Assembly: GCA_019635355.1 (NCBI GenBank)
Contig: JAHBZQ010000001.1
Span: forward strand, 4,278,001-4,342,000
From: Rhizobacter sp.
Lineage (GTDB): Bacteria; Pseudomonadota; Gammaproteobacteria; Burkholderiales; Burkholderiaceae_C
DNA length: 64,000 nt
Direction: 5' to 3'
The notes below the pieces were generated by a model. The model was not told the DNA's origin. It searched no databases and saw only the letters and a list, made by a program, of their open reading frames with translations. Shown here piece after piece: positions 1-9,084 of the stretch (the first letter of the stretch is position 1; each line of letters starts with the position of its first letter). A program made the position numbers and the translations under genes.

Positions 1-5
1 GTGGC

Positions 6-1499
6 ATGTCGGTGGCCCTGTGGGCCAGGCTCTTGCCGAATGCACCCGCGATCGTGAGCGAGCACGGCTCGCGCAGCTTTGCCGAGCTCAACGCACGCTG
101 CAACCAGCTCGTGCGCGCGCTGCGTGCGCGGGGCCTGCAGGCGGGCGACGGCATCGCGCTCCTGTGCAGCAACCGCGTCGAGTTTGCCGAGGTGTTCTGG
201 GCCTCGCGCCGCGCGGGCCTGCGCATCACACCGGTCAACTGGCACCTCACGGCCGACGAGGCCGCCTACATCGTCAACGACTGCGATGCCAAGGCGCTCT
301 TCTTCGATGCACGCTTCACCGACATCGCGCAGGAGCTGCGCGAGAAGACGCACTGCACACGCTTCGCGATGGGCGGCAGCGTGCCGGGGTATGACGACTA
401 CGAGGCCGCCTTGGCCGGCCAGGCCACCGACGACATCGCCGACCCGCAACTCGGCACCTCGATGCTCTATACCTCGGGCACGACCGGCCGCCCCAAGGGC
501 GTGAACCGCGGCGCCGTGGCCGGCAGCCCCACCAGCGAAGCCGCCGCCTACGCCCCCGGTGAGAGCGTGCACCTGTGCACCGGGCCGCTCTATCACGCGG
601 CGCCGCTCACCTTCTCGCTCGCCGTGCCCAACATGTTCGGTGCGGCGGTGGTGATGATGGACGGCTGGGACGCCGAGCGCGCGCTCGCGCTCATCGAGCA
701 GCACCGCGTCACGCACACGCACATGGTGCCCACCATGTTCCACCGCCTGCTCGCGCTGCCCGAGGCCGTGCGCACTCGGCACGACCTGGGCTCGATGCGC
801 TACGTGCTGCACGGTGCCGCGCCGTGCCCCGTCACGGTGAAGCGCCGCCTCATCGAATGGATCGGCCCCATCGTGCACGAGTACTACGCCGCCACCGAAG
901 GCATGGGCTGCCTGGTGGACTCGCACACCTGGCTCGCCAAGCCCGGCACGGTGGGCCAGCCCGAGCCCGGGCACATCCGCATCCTCGGTGAAGACGGCCG
1001 CGAGATGCCGGCGGGCGACGTGGGCACCGTGTACCTGCGCGCGCCCGACGAAGGCCGTTTCAGCTACTACAAAGACCCGGCCAAGACCGCCAAGGCCTAC
1101 GAGGGCTCGCACTACACGCTGGGCGACATGGGCTACCTCGACGACGACGGCTTCCTCTTCCTCACCGACCGCAGCGCCCACCTCATCATCTCGGGCGGCG
1201 TGAACATCTACCCCGCCGAGGTCGAGGCCGTGCTGCTCACCCACCCGGCCGTGGCCGACGTTGGCGTGATCGGCGTGCCCAACGAGGAGTGGGGCGAAGA
1301 GGTGAAGGCGGTGGCGATGCTGCACGCCGGCCACGCCCCCTCGCCCGCGCTGGCGCAGGCGCTCATCGAGCACTGCCGCAGCCAGCTCGCGCACTTCAAG
1401 TGCCCGAAGAGCGTCGATTTCGTCGACGACCTGCCGCGGCTCGACAACGGCAAGCTCTACAAGCAGAAGCTGCGGGAGGCCTACCGCGCCAAGGGCTGA
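6..1499 (+). CDS. AMP-binding acyl-CoA synthetase
   Basis: Predicted cytoplasmic adenylate-forming ligase that converts a carboxylic acid, ATP and CoA to an acyl-CoA. The phosphate-binding loop YTSGTTGRPKG begins at residue 155. The C-terminal half has the family's GDMGYLDDDGF stretch, the DRSAHLIISGGVNIYP hinge region and a late lysine in DNGKLYKQK that fits the A10 catalytic lysine. At 497 residues it is near full length for the family. Only five bases precede the ATG, so the ribosome site cannot be judged and the true start may lie outside the window. Substrate is unknown. The next gene is a sensor protein, so neighbours on this side give no pathway clue. Confidence 0.85.
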   Translation: MSVALWARLLPNAPAIVSEHGSRSFAELNARCNQLVRALRARGLQAGDGIALLCSNRVEFAEVFWASRRAGLRITPVNWHLTADEAAYIVNDCDAKALFFDARFTDIAQELREKTHCTRFAMGGSVPGYDDYEAALAGQATDDIADPQLGTSMLYTSGTTGRPKGVNRGAVAGSPTSEAAAYAPGESVHLCTGPLYHAAPLTFSLAVPNMFGAAVVMMDGWDAERALALIEQHRVTHTHMVPTMFHRLLALPEAVRTRHDLGSMRYVLHGAAPCPVTVKRRLIEWIGPIVHEYYAATEGMGCLVDSHTWLAKPGTVGQPEPGHIRILGEDGREMPAGDVGTVYLRAPDEGRFSYYKDPAKTAKAYEGSHYTLGDMGYLDDDGFLFLTDRSAHLIISGGVNIYPAEVEAVLLTHPAVADVGVIGVPNEEWGEEVKAVAMLHAGHAPSPALAQALIEHCRSQLAHFKCPKSVDFVDDLPRLDNGKLYKQKLREAYRAKG

Positions 1500-1503
1500 G
1501 CGG

Positions 1504-1540
1504 GCCCGCCGCGTTCTGCCAGCCGGCACCGGCGGCGGGC
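1504..1540 (+). terminator. GC-rich hairpin after the ligase gene
   Basis: GCCCGCCG (1504-1511) pairs with CGGCGGGC (1533-1540) just after the ligase stop codon. There is no T-run, so an intrinsic terminator is not shown; it may only stabilise a 3' end. Confidence 0.25.
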
Positions 1541-1688
1541 GCTGAGGCCGCCGTCGCAGCTGGGCGTGCCAATCTCGTCACGCTTTGCGCGGCTTTGCGA
1601 CCGATGCGGCGGCCATTCGACGTGGTGCCGCTCAAGGCCGCCGCCGGCCGACCCGATATCCCCGTTGAACTCCTACGCGCCCCGCGCC

Positions 1689-4418
1689 ATGTTTCAACGC
1701 GTCCATGCCCACTGGCGGGCCCTGCCTGCCACCACCCGCCTCTACGTCACCGCTGCCAGCGTGGCCGGGGCGTTGCTGGCGGCGTTGGGTGGCGGCACCT
1801 GGTGGATGCTGGAGCGGGCCTACACCACCAGCGTGCAGCTCGCCTACAGCGAGGTCGATGCCGCCTCGCAGCGCCTGAGCGACCGGGTGCAGCGCCTCTT
1901 CGACCAGCTCAACCAGACCGCGTCGCTCGTCAAGCACTACCAGGAAAACAGCGGCGGCGCCGACCTGGTGGCGATGGAGAAGAACGGCCTCCTGGTGCCG
2001 GCCGGCCGCCTGTCGATGGCGCTTGCCGACCAGACCGGCCAGGTGCTCGGCATGACCGAATCGCAAGGCGCGGTGCCGGCCGGGGCCAAGCACGTGGCCG
2101 ACCGCCAGCACTTCCAGGGCTCGTGGACGCGCACCGACCTCGCCATCGCCCAGCCGGTGTATTCCGAGGTGCTCAAGCGCTGGCTCGTGCCGGGCGGCAA
2201 GCAGCTGCAGCACCCCAACGGCAAGTTTGCCGGCGCCGTGCTGCTGGCCTTCGATGCCGCGCTGCTGACCGAAGGCTTCACCGTGAACGACAGCCCGGGC
2301 AACGCCGTGGGCGTGGTCGGGGCCGACGGCATCTTCCGCTCGCGCCGCAGCGACGACCGCCAGAGCGCCGGTGACCAGGTCGATGGCGACGAGATCGTGC
2401 GCGCCGTCAACCGCGCCGACCGCAGCATGGTGCCCACCGCCAGCACCATCGACGGCATCGTGCGCTTCAGGTCCGTCACGCCGATCCCGGGCCATGACCT
2501 CTACGCGGTCGTGGCCGTGCCGGCGTCGACGTCGATGGCGGGCTACTACGCGCTGCGAACCAAGACACTCGCCACGGCCGCATTCGGGGCGCTGCTGATC
2601 CTCTTCATGACCTGGGTGCTGTCGCGCCAGTCGCTGCGCCTGCGCCGCACCGTGATGCAGAAGGAGCAGGCCGAGCTGCGCGTGTACCACGAGAAGGAAA
2701 TGCTCGAGGTGACGCTGCGCTCCATCGTCGACGGCGTGGCCACCACCAACCACTTGGGCCGCATCACCTACCTCAACCCCGCCGCCGAGGCGATGACGGG
2801 TTGGCCCGCCGCCCAGGCCATCGGCAAACCGGTGTCGGAGGTGATCTGCCTCACCCACACCCACACCCGCGAGCGGCTCGGCCTCGGCCTCAACGAATTC
2901 GCCCGCCCGGGCGCGCAGCCGCGCCCCGCGCGTGACTCGGTGCTGGTGCAGCGCGATGGCGCGCACCGCTCCATCGAGGACTCGGCTGCGCCCATCCTTA
3001 ACCGCAACGGCATGGCGGTCGGCGCGGTGCTGGTGCTGCACGACGTGAGCCCGGCCAAGAAGCTCGCCGCCGAGATGTCGTACCAGGCGAGCCACGACCT
3101 GCTCACCGGCCTGCTCAACCGCGCCGCCTTCGAGGTGCGCCTCGACGCCGCCATCACCACCCAAGACCTCGATGAAACCGGCGTGGTCATGTTCCTCGAC
3201 CTCGACCAGTTCAAGGTGGTGAACGACACCTGCGGCCACGTCGCGGGCGACCAGCTCCTGAAGCAGGTCACCGCCCTCTTGATGCAGGAGATCCGCAAGC
3301 AGGATACGCTCGCCCGCCTCGGCGGCGACGAGTTTGCCGTGCTGCTGGAAGCCTGCCCGATGGAGCCCGCGCTGCGCGTGGCCGAAGCCATGCGCCGGCG
3401 CATCAGCGAGCTGCAGTTCTCATGGGAAGGCCGCTCCTTCCAGCTCACGGTGAGCGTGGGCGTGGTGCCCTTCAAGGCCCACCAGTACACCCGCTCCGAC
3501 CTGCTGCGCGTGGCCGACTCGTCGTGCTACGTGGCCAAGGAAGCCGGCCGCAACCGCGTGCACGTCTACGACGAAGCCGACACGGCGGTGGCCACCCGCA
3601 ACGACGAGCTCGACTGGTACTCGCGCCTGCAGAAGGCGCTCACCGACGACCGCTTCGTGCTCTACGCGCAGCGCATCGCCTCCATCCAGGAAGGTGCCGG
3701 TGGCCACGAGAGCGTGGAGGTGCTGATCCGCTTGCGCGACGACGAAGGCAAGATCGTCGCCCCCATCGCCTTCATCCCCGCCGCTGAACGCTACGGCCTC
3801 ATGCCGCAGATCGACCGCTGGGTGATCTCGAAGGCGTTGGCCATGCACGCCGGCTTCGCGCGCCACTACACGCTGCCGGCGCGTTTCTCGATCAACCTCT
3901 CGGGCGCTTCGATGGCCGACCCGACGCTCGTCGACTTCGTGCGCGAGCAGCTGGCCACCCACCGTGTCTCGCCCGAGCTGATCTGCTTCGAGATCACCGA
4001 GACCGCGGCCGTTGCCAGCTTCGACGTGGCGGTGCAGATGATCAACCGCCTGCGCGAGCTGGGCTGCCGCTTCGCGCTCGACGACTTCGGCGCGGGCATG
4101 TCCTCGTTCACCTACTTGAAGCGCCTGCCGGTCGACTACGTGAAGATCGACGGTGCCTTCGTGAAGGACATGGCCAAGGACGCCGTTGACTTCGCGATGG
4201 TCGAGGCCATCCACAACGTCGCCCACCGCATGGGCCTGCGCACGGTGGCCGAGTTCGTGCAGAACGACGTCACCATCGAGATGCTGCGCGGCCTGGGCGT
4301 CGACTATGTGCAGGGCTACGGCGTCGAGAAGCCGCGCCCGCTCGATGACGCCACGCGCAGTGAGCCGCCGCCGTCGTTCGTCAAGCCGATGGCGCTGCCC
4401 AAGCTGATGGCCGCGTGA
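1689..4418 (+). CDS. Membrane PAS-GGDEF-EAL cyclic-di-GMP protein
   Basis: Predicted inner-membrane c-di-GMP enzyme of 909 residues. A membrane segment at about 17-39 and a second at about 293-312 enclose a periplasmic sensor region. A PAS domain, GGDEF and EAL domains follow. GGDEF (545-549) is intact, preceded by RKQD, which matches the RxxD inhibitory site. The EAL signature reads EVL (677-679), but the metal and catalytic residues usually required are visible in INLS, EITE, DDFGAG and VKIDG. Both synthesis and breakdown of c-di-GMP are therefore possible. I chose the ATG at 1689 because it directly precedes the first membrane segment; the frame stays open 41 codons upstream. Its stop codon abuts that of the convergent hybrid kinase. 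Confidence 0.9.
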   Translation: MFQRVHAHWRALPATTRLYVTAASVAGALLAALGGGTWWMLERAYTTSVQLAYSEVDAASQRLSDRVQRLFDQLNQTASLVKHYQENSGGADLVAMEKNGLLVPAGRLSMALADQTGQVLGMTESQGAVPAGAKHVADRQHFQGSWTRTDLAIAQPVYSEVLKRWLVPGGKQLQHPNGKFAGAVLLAFDAALLTEGFTVNDSPGNAVGVVGADGIFRSRRSDDRQSAGDQVDGDEIVRAVNRADRSMVPTASTIDGIVRFRSVTPIPGHDLYAVVAVPASTSMAGYYALRTKTLATAAFGALLILFMTWVLSRQSLRLRRTVMQKEQAELRVYHEKEMLEVTLRSIVDGVATTNHLGRITYLNPAAEAMTGWPAAQAIGKPVSEVICLTHTHTRERLGLGLNEFARPGAQPRPARDSVLVQRDGAHRSIEDSAAPILNRNGMAVGAVLVLHDVSPAKKLAAEMSYQASHDLLTGLLNRAAFEVRLDAAITTQDLDETGVVMFLDLDQFKVVNDTCGHVAGDQLLKQVTALLMQEIRKQDTLARLGGDEFAVLLEACPMEPALRVAEAMRRRISELQFSWEGRSFQLTVSVGVVPFKAHQYTRSDLLRVADSSCYVAKEAGRNRVHVYDEADTAVATRNDELDWYSRLQKALTDDRFVLYAQRIASIQEGAGGHESVEVLIRLRDDEGKIVAPIAFIPAAERYGLMPQIDRWVISKALAMHAGFARHYTLPARFSINLSGASMADPTLVDFVREQLATHRVSPELICFEITETAAVASFDVAVQMINRLRELGCRFALDDFGAGMSSFTYLKRLPVDYVKIDGAFVKDMAKDAVDFAMVEAIHNVAHRMGLRTVAEFVQNDVTIEMLRGLGVDYVQGYGVEKPRPLDDATRSEPPPSFVKPMALPKLMAA

Positions 4419-6404
4419 TCAGGGTCGCCTGATCGGCTGCCGCACCTCGGGTGCCGGCGACACCAGCGCGGCCTGCACCGCCGCATGCACCGCCGCGGTG
4501 GCCACCGGCTTCACCAGGTGCGCCACGAACCCCGCCTCGCTCGACTGCTTCATGTCGCCCTGCGTGCCATAGCCGCTGAGCGCGATCACCGGCAGCCGGC
4601 CGTGCAGCTGGCGGCCGATCTCGATGCCGCTGCCGTCGGGCAGGCCGAGGTCGGTCACCACCACGTCGAAGCCGTCCTGCGAGTTGGCCAGTGTCATCGC
4701 TTCATCGCAGCTGTAGGCGTGCGTCACCCGGTAGCCGAGGTCATGCAGCGACAGGCCGAGCGCATCGGCCGCGTCGCGGTTGTCTTCCACCAGCAGCACG
4801 TGCACCGAGGGCGGTGGCCGTGCACTGCCGTCGTGGGCCTCGGGCGCCTCGGCCTGCACGCTGCTCGCCTGCGTGGTGGGCAGGCGCAAGGTGAACACGG
4901 CGCCGCGGTCGCGCCCGTCGCTGTGCGCGCTCAATGAGCCGTGGTGCCGCGCCACCAGCCCGTGCGCGATCGCGAGACCGAGCCCCAGGCCACCGAAGCG
5001 GCGCGAGACGTCGGCGTCGGCCTGCTCGAACGCGAGGAAGATGCGTGGCAGCGCGTCGGCGTGGATGCCGATGCCGGTGTCGGTGCAGCTCACCTCCAGC
5101 TCGCTGCCGACGAGCCGCGAGCGCACCTCCACCCGCCCGCCGCTCGGGGTGAACTTCACCGCATTGCGCACGATGTTCCACAGCACCTGCTGGATGCGCG
5201 CCTCGTCGCCCTGCACCACGCTTTCGGGTGCGTCGAGGTGCAGGTCGAGTGTGAGGCCGCTGCGCTGCACGTCGCCTTCCAGCATCTCGGCCACCGCGTG
5301 GATCAGCTTGTGCACGTCGACCGGCTGCAGCCGCAGGTTGACCTTGCCGGCGCCGATGGCAGTGAGGTCGAGCAGGTCGTCGATCAGGCGCGCTTCCAGG
5401 GCCACGTTGCGCCGGATCATGGGCAAGAGGTGCGCGAGCTTGTCGGGCACGGTCGCGTTGCGCTCCAGCAGCTGCGCCGCCGCGGCAATCGGCGCGAGCG
5501 GCGTGCGCAGCTCGTGCGAGAGCACCGCGAGGAAACGGTCTTTCGCGCGGTTGGCGCGCTCGGCTTCCTCTTTCGCTTCGCGCAGCGCCTGCGCGTCGCG
5601 CCAGGCCGGCGTGGCGTCGTGCACCAGCATCGAGAAGCCGGTGTGATCGCCCTGCGTGTTGTAGAGCGCGGTGACCACGCCTTCGCCGCGCATGCGGCTG
5701 CCGTCGGCCCGCACCAGCCAGCGGTCGTTCTGCGCGTGGCCGAGCGCGAAGGCGGTTTCCAGCTCGCGGCGCCACACGCCGTGTTCGCGGTCTTCGGGGG
5801 TGAAGACGAGGTCGATCGAGCGGCCAAGCGTGTCTTCGCGGCGGTGGCCGAAGATGGCCTGCGCGGCGAGGTTCCACGAGCGCACGATGCCCGCGCCATC
5901 GAGCAGGATCACCGCGTAGTTGCGCAGCGAGTCCACCACGCGGGCGTAGAGGGCGTCGGCGTCGCGCAGCTGGGCCTCCACCGCTTCGCGCGCCTCGCGC
6001 AGGCGCACTTCTTCCAGTGCCCGGTCGATGGCCACCGGCAGGCGCGACAGGCGGTTCTTGATCACGTAGTCGGTCGCGCCGCGCTTGAGCATGTCGACCG
6101 CGTTGTCTTCGCCGATCACGCCCGAGACGAAGATGAAGGGGATGTGCGGATCCCGCTGCCGCACCAGATCGAGCGCCTCGCCGCCGGAATACCGCGGCAG
6201 CTGGTAGTCGGACAGGATCACGTCGTAGCGGTAGCGGTCGAGCGAGGCCACGAAGTTCGGCTCGTCGTCGACCCAGGTCACGCGCACGTGGGGGTAGGCG
6301 CGCTTGAGCCACTCCTGCAGGATCTCGGCGTCGAAGGCCGAGTCTTCCAGCAGCAGCACGCTCAGGCGGCGGTCGTGCGGCGCGGTGGGGTGAGGGTCAC
6401 TCAT
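4419..6404 (-). CDS. REC-PAS-histidine kinase-REC hybrid sensor
   Basis: Cytoplasmic hybrid kinase of 661 residues with no membrane segment. Order: an N-terminal receiver (acceptor Asp in ILSDYQLP), a PAS domain (around FGHRREDTLG), HisKA with the phosphoacceptor His in LSHELRTPLAPI, an HATPase domain (NAVKFTP, DTGIGI) and a C-terminal receiver (Asp in VVTDLGLPDGSG). The N-terminal receiver suggests its kinase is itself controlled by phosphorylation. The ATG at 6404 overlaps the end of the upstream response-regulator gene by 8 bases, so the two are probably translationally coupled. It is the last gene of the bphO-bphP operon and may take the phosphate from, or act beside, the phytochrome kinase. 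Confidence 0.88.
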   Translation of the reverse strand: MSDPHPTAPHDRRLSVLLLEDSAFDAEILQEWLKRAYPHVRVTWVDDEPNFVASLDRYRYDVILSDYQLPRYSGGEALDLVRQRDPHIPFIFVSGVIGEDNAVDMLKRGATDYVIKNRLSRLPVAIDRALEEVRLREAREAVEAQLRDADALYARVVDSLRNYAVILLDGAGIVRSWNLAAQAIFGHRREDTLGRSIDLVFTPEDREHGVWRRELETAFALGHAQNDRWLVRADGSRMRGEGVVTALYNTQGDHTGFSMLVHDATPAWRDAQALREAKEEAERANRAKDRFLAVLSHELRTPLAPIAAAAQLLERNATVPDKLAHLLPMIRRNVALEARLIDDLLDLTAIGAGKVNLRLQPVDVHKLIHAVAEMLEGDVQRSGLTLDLHLDAPESVVQGDEARIQQVLWNIVRNAVKFTPSGGRVEVRSRLVGSELEVSCTDTGIGIHADALPRIFLAFEQADADVSRRFGGLGLGLAIAHGLVARHHGSLSAHSDGRDRGAVFTLRLPTTQASSVQAEAPEAHDGSARPPPSVHVLLVEDNRDAADALGLSLHDLGYRVTHAYSCDEAMTLANSQDGFDVVVTDLGLPDGSGIEIGRQLHGRLPVIALSGYGTQGDMKQSSEAGFVAHLVKPVATAAVHAAVQAALVSPAPEVRQPIRRP

Positions 6405-6855
6405 TCCGGCGGCCCACCTTGAGCGAGCCTGGTGGCGGTTCATTGAGGACCGCCCAGAACACACCCAGGTCGGCGATGGCGGAGACGAACTGCTTGAACT
6501 CCACCGGCTTCACCACATACGCGTTCACACCCAGCTCGTAGCTGCGCAACACGTCGGACTCTTCATGCGAGGAGGTGAGCATCACCACCGGCACGCTGCG
6601 CAGTCCCTCGGTGGCGCGCACCGTCTTGAGCACTTCCAGGCCGTTCACCTTGGGCAGCTTGAGGTCGAGCAGGATCACCGCCGGGTTGCCTTCGGAGCGC
6701 TCGCGGTGGTGGCCTTCGCGGTTGAGGTAGTCGAGCGCCTCGGCGCCGTCGCGCACCACGATGACCTCGTTGGCCAGCTGGCTGCGTTCGAGGGCCACCA
6801 GGGTCAGTTCGAGGTCGCGTGGATCGTCTTCGACGAGGAGGATGGGCTTGAGCAT
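6397..6855 (-). CDS. Single-domain response regulator (Rcp1-like)
   Basis: A 152-residue CheY-type receiver without an output domain. The acidic pocket is in LLVEDDPRDLEL, the phosphoacceptor Asp in VILLDLKLPKVNGLEVL, the Thr/Ser in VVMLTSSHE and the Lys in YVVKPVEFKQF. Receivers of this length are typical partners of phytochrome kinases (the cyanobacterial Rcp1 type). It starts 6 bases after the bphP stop codon and overlaps the following hybrid kinase gene, so it most likely accepts phosphate from BphP. The partnership is inferred from gene order and length. Confidence 0.88.
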   Translation of the reverse strand: MLKPILLVEDDPRDLELTLVALERSQLANEVIVVRDGAEALDYLNREGHHRERSEGNPAVILLDLKLPKVNGLEVLKTVRATEGLRSVPVVMLTSSHEESDVLRSYELGVNAYVVKPVEFKQFVSAIADLGVFWAVLNEPPPGSLKVGRRNE

Positions 6856-6861
6856 GAAGAC

Positions 6862-9084
6862 CTAACGGGCAGTGGAAGAGGAGAGCAGCACCTCGCGGCG
6901 CGGCAGGAGCAGGGTGAAGGTGGCGCCGCGGTCGGGTGCACCTTCGGCGCTGACGGTGCCTCCGTGGCGCTCGACGATGCGGCGCACGCTCGCGAGGCCG
7001 ATGCCGGTGCCTTCGAACTCCTCGACCTGGTGCAGCCGCTGGAAGACGCCGAAGAGCTTGTTCACGTACTTCATGTCGAAGCCCACGCCGTTGTCGATGA
7101 CCGCGAGGCCATCGCCTTCCGGGGTGCTCACGGCGCGCAGGGTGATCTCGGGCGCCTCGCGCGTGCGGCTGTACTTGACGGCGTTGCCAACCAGGTTGCG
7201 CACGGCCACCTGCATCAGCAGTGCGTCGCCCCAGAGCGTGGCGAAGGGGCCTTCGACGTGCCAGCGGATGCGCCCCGACTGCGGCGCGTCGAATTCGCGC
7301 ACGAGGTCGCCGACCAGCGCGCCGAGGTTGATGTCGACCCGGCGCAGCGCCGAGCGGCCCATGCGCGAGAACTCGAGCAGCGCGTCGACCAGCTCGCCCG
7401 CGTAGGCCGCCGCATCCTTCACATGCGCCAGGTAGCGCTTGGAGCGGTCTCCGAGCTGTTCGCCGTCGAGCACCAGGTCGACGTAACCCGCGATGTGGCG
7501 CATCGGCGCGCGCAGGTCGTGCGACACGGTGTACGAGAACGCTTCGAGTTCCTTGTTGACGCGGCCGAGCTCGGTGGCCACTTCGGCCAGCTCTTCCGCT
7601 CGGCGCAGCACGATGCCGATCAGCGCCTGCCGCAGCTCGAGCGCGGCACCCAGCTCACCGGGCGTCCAGTCGAGCGAGCGGCCGCGCAGCTCTTCGCGCC
7701 AGGTGGCGAAGCTGCGGCGCGGGTGCAGGCGGCCGTCGCCATTCGGGTCGACGTTCTTGCGTGGGTCTCCGGCCCAGTGGATCTCCTGCACCACCTCGGG
7801 CCGGAACCACAGGATGTACTGCCGGTGCACCTGCGAGATCGAGAGGGCGAGCAGGCCGGAGGCGATGCGGGTGTGGCCCGCCATCGGCGGGCACAGCGCG
7901 GGCAGCCGCGCGGTGTGGAAGGCGTCGGTGGTGCGCGGCCCGAGCCATTCGACGAGCTGTTGCAGGCTGGCGTCGTCGGGCACGTCGCCCACCGTCCAGC
8001 ACTCGTCGTTGAGCACCACCGCCGCACCGCTCGCGCGCGCGATGCGCAGCAGCAGGCCCGGGTGGTCGACCAGGCGCTGCAGCGTGGCGTCGCTGTCGGC
8101 CAGGTGTGCCACCAGCGCAAGCGTGAGCTGGCGCAACTCGGCCTCTTGCGAGATGCGGGCGTTGTCTTCCTTGGCCTCGATCTGCAGCGAGAGCAGCTGG
8201 CCCAGGTGCTCGCAGGCCATGCGGGTGGCGTAGTCGAGCTGGCGCGGGTTGTGGTCGTGCACCGAGATCAGCCCCCACAGCTCGCCGCGCACCATGATCG
8301 AGACCGAGCTCGACGCGAGCGTGCCCATGTTGCGCATGTATTCCAGGTGCACCGGCGAGACGCTGCGCAGCTGCAGCAGCGACATGTCGAGCGGCTTGTC
8401 GGCCCAGGCGGGTGAGACGACCCGCACCGGCACCGGGGTGTAGTTCGCGTCGGCGATGAGGCGGAAGCGGTTGACCTTGTACAGCTCGCGCGCCTGCGGC
8501 GGGATGTCGGAGCCGGGAAAGTGGTGGCCGAGGTAGGAGTCGTAGCCGGCGTCGCGCGCCTCGGCCAGCACGGCACCGTGGCCCTCGGCATCGAACGAGT
8601 AGACAAGGCAGCGGCCGAAGCCCGTGAGCTGCTTCATCGACATCGCGGCCAGCTGGCACAGCGCCTCGACCGTCTGCGCCTCCTGCATGCGCGGCAGCAG
8701 CTGGCGGGTGAGCACATAGATGGGCGCGCGTGCGCCCGGCTCGTCGGCCTGCGCTTCGAGTTCGACGTGGAGCAGGCCGTCGCGCAGATGGGCGCTCGCA
8801 TGCAAATGGCGCCCGCCCACGCGCATGGAGCCGAGCGATGACGAGCCGTCATTGCGCGAGAGGTCGGCGAGCTCGACGTCCAGGTCGGCGAACACGTCTT
8901 CGATGCGGTGGGTGAGGTCGGGCGAGTCACCCAGCAGTTGTGTCCAGTTCTCGCTGTAGGCGACGAGGGCGCGGGAACGCGCATCGAGCGAAACCATCCA
9001 GCCGTGTGGCTGGATCGCCCCCGGCACGCGGATCGGCTCACGCGCGCAGTGCGCGAGGTCGAGCGAGGTGATGGACTCGCTCAT
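6862..9084 (-). CDS. bphP: Bacteriophytochrome histidine kinase
   Basis: Red/far-red photoreceptor kinase of 740 residues. PAS domain at the N terminus with Cys13 in LAHCAREPIRVPGAIQPHG, the position of the biliverdin-attaching cysteine in BphPs. The GAF domain has PGSDIPPQAREL, the counterpart of the chromophore-pocket P-x-SDIP motif. The PHY tongue has HPRRSF, matching the PRxSF motif. HisKA carries the phosphoacceptor His in VSHDLRAPMRHI, and HATPase_c has DNGVGFDMKYV and GTGIGLASV. The ATG at 9084 overlaps the bphO stop codon as ATGA; the frame is open far upstream but that part has no phytochrome character. It probably uses biliverdin made by the overlapping heme oxygenase and phosphorylates the downstream receiver. 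Confidence 0.95.
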   Translation of the reverse strand: MSESITSLDLAHCAREPIRVPGAIQPHGWMVSLDARSRALVAYSENWTQLLGDSPDLTHRIEDVFADLDVELADLSRNDGSSSLGSMRVGGRHLHASAHLRDGLLHVELEAQADEPGARAPIYVLTRQLLPRMQEAQTVEALCQLAAMSMKQLTGFGRCLVYSFDAEGHGAVLAEARDAGYDSYLGHHFPGSDIPPQARELYKVNRFRLIADANYTPVPVRVVSPAWADKPLDMSLLQLRSVSPVHLEYMRNMGTLASSSVSIMVRGELWGLISVHDHNPRQLDYATRMACEHLGQLLSLQIEAKEDNARISQEAELRQLTLALVAHLADSDATLQRLVDHPGLLLRIARASGAAVVLNDECWTVGDVPDDASLQQLVEWLGPRTTDAFHTARLPALCPPMAGHTRIASGLLALSISQVHRQYILWFRPEVVQEIHWAGDPRKNVDPNGDGRLHPRRSFATWREELRGRSLDWTPGELGAALELRQALIGIVLRRAEELAEVATELGRVNKELEAFSYTVSHDLRAPMRHIAGYVDLVLDGEQLGDRSKRYLAHVKDAAAYAGELVDALLEFSRMGRSALRRVDINLGALVGDLVREFDAPQSGRIRWHVEGPFATLWGDALLMQVAVRNLVGNAVKYSRTREAPEITLRAVSTPEGDGLAVIDNGVGFDMKYVNKLFGVFQRLHQVEEFEGTGIGLASVRRIVERHGGTVSAEGAPDRGATFTLLLPRREVLLSSSTAR

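Noticed and set aside
3717..3725. Degenerate EAL domain (EVL)
   Set aside because: Only the middle residue differs; the metal-binding Glu and the other catalytic residues are present, so loss of activity cannot be claimed.
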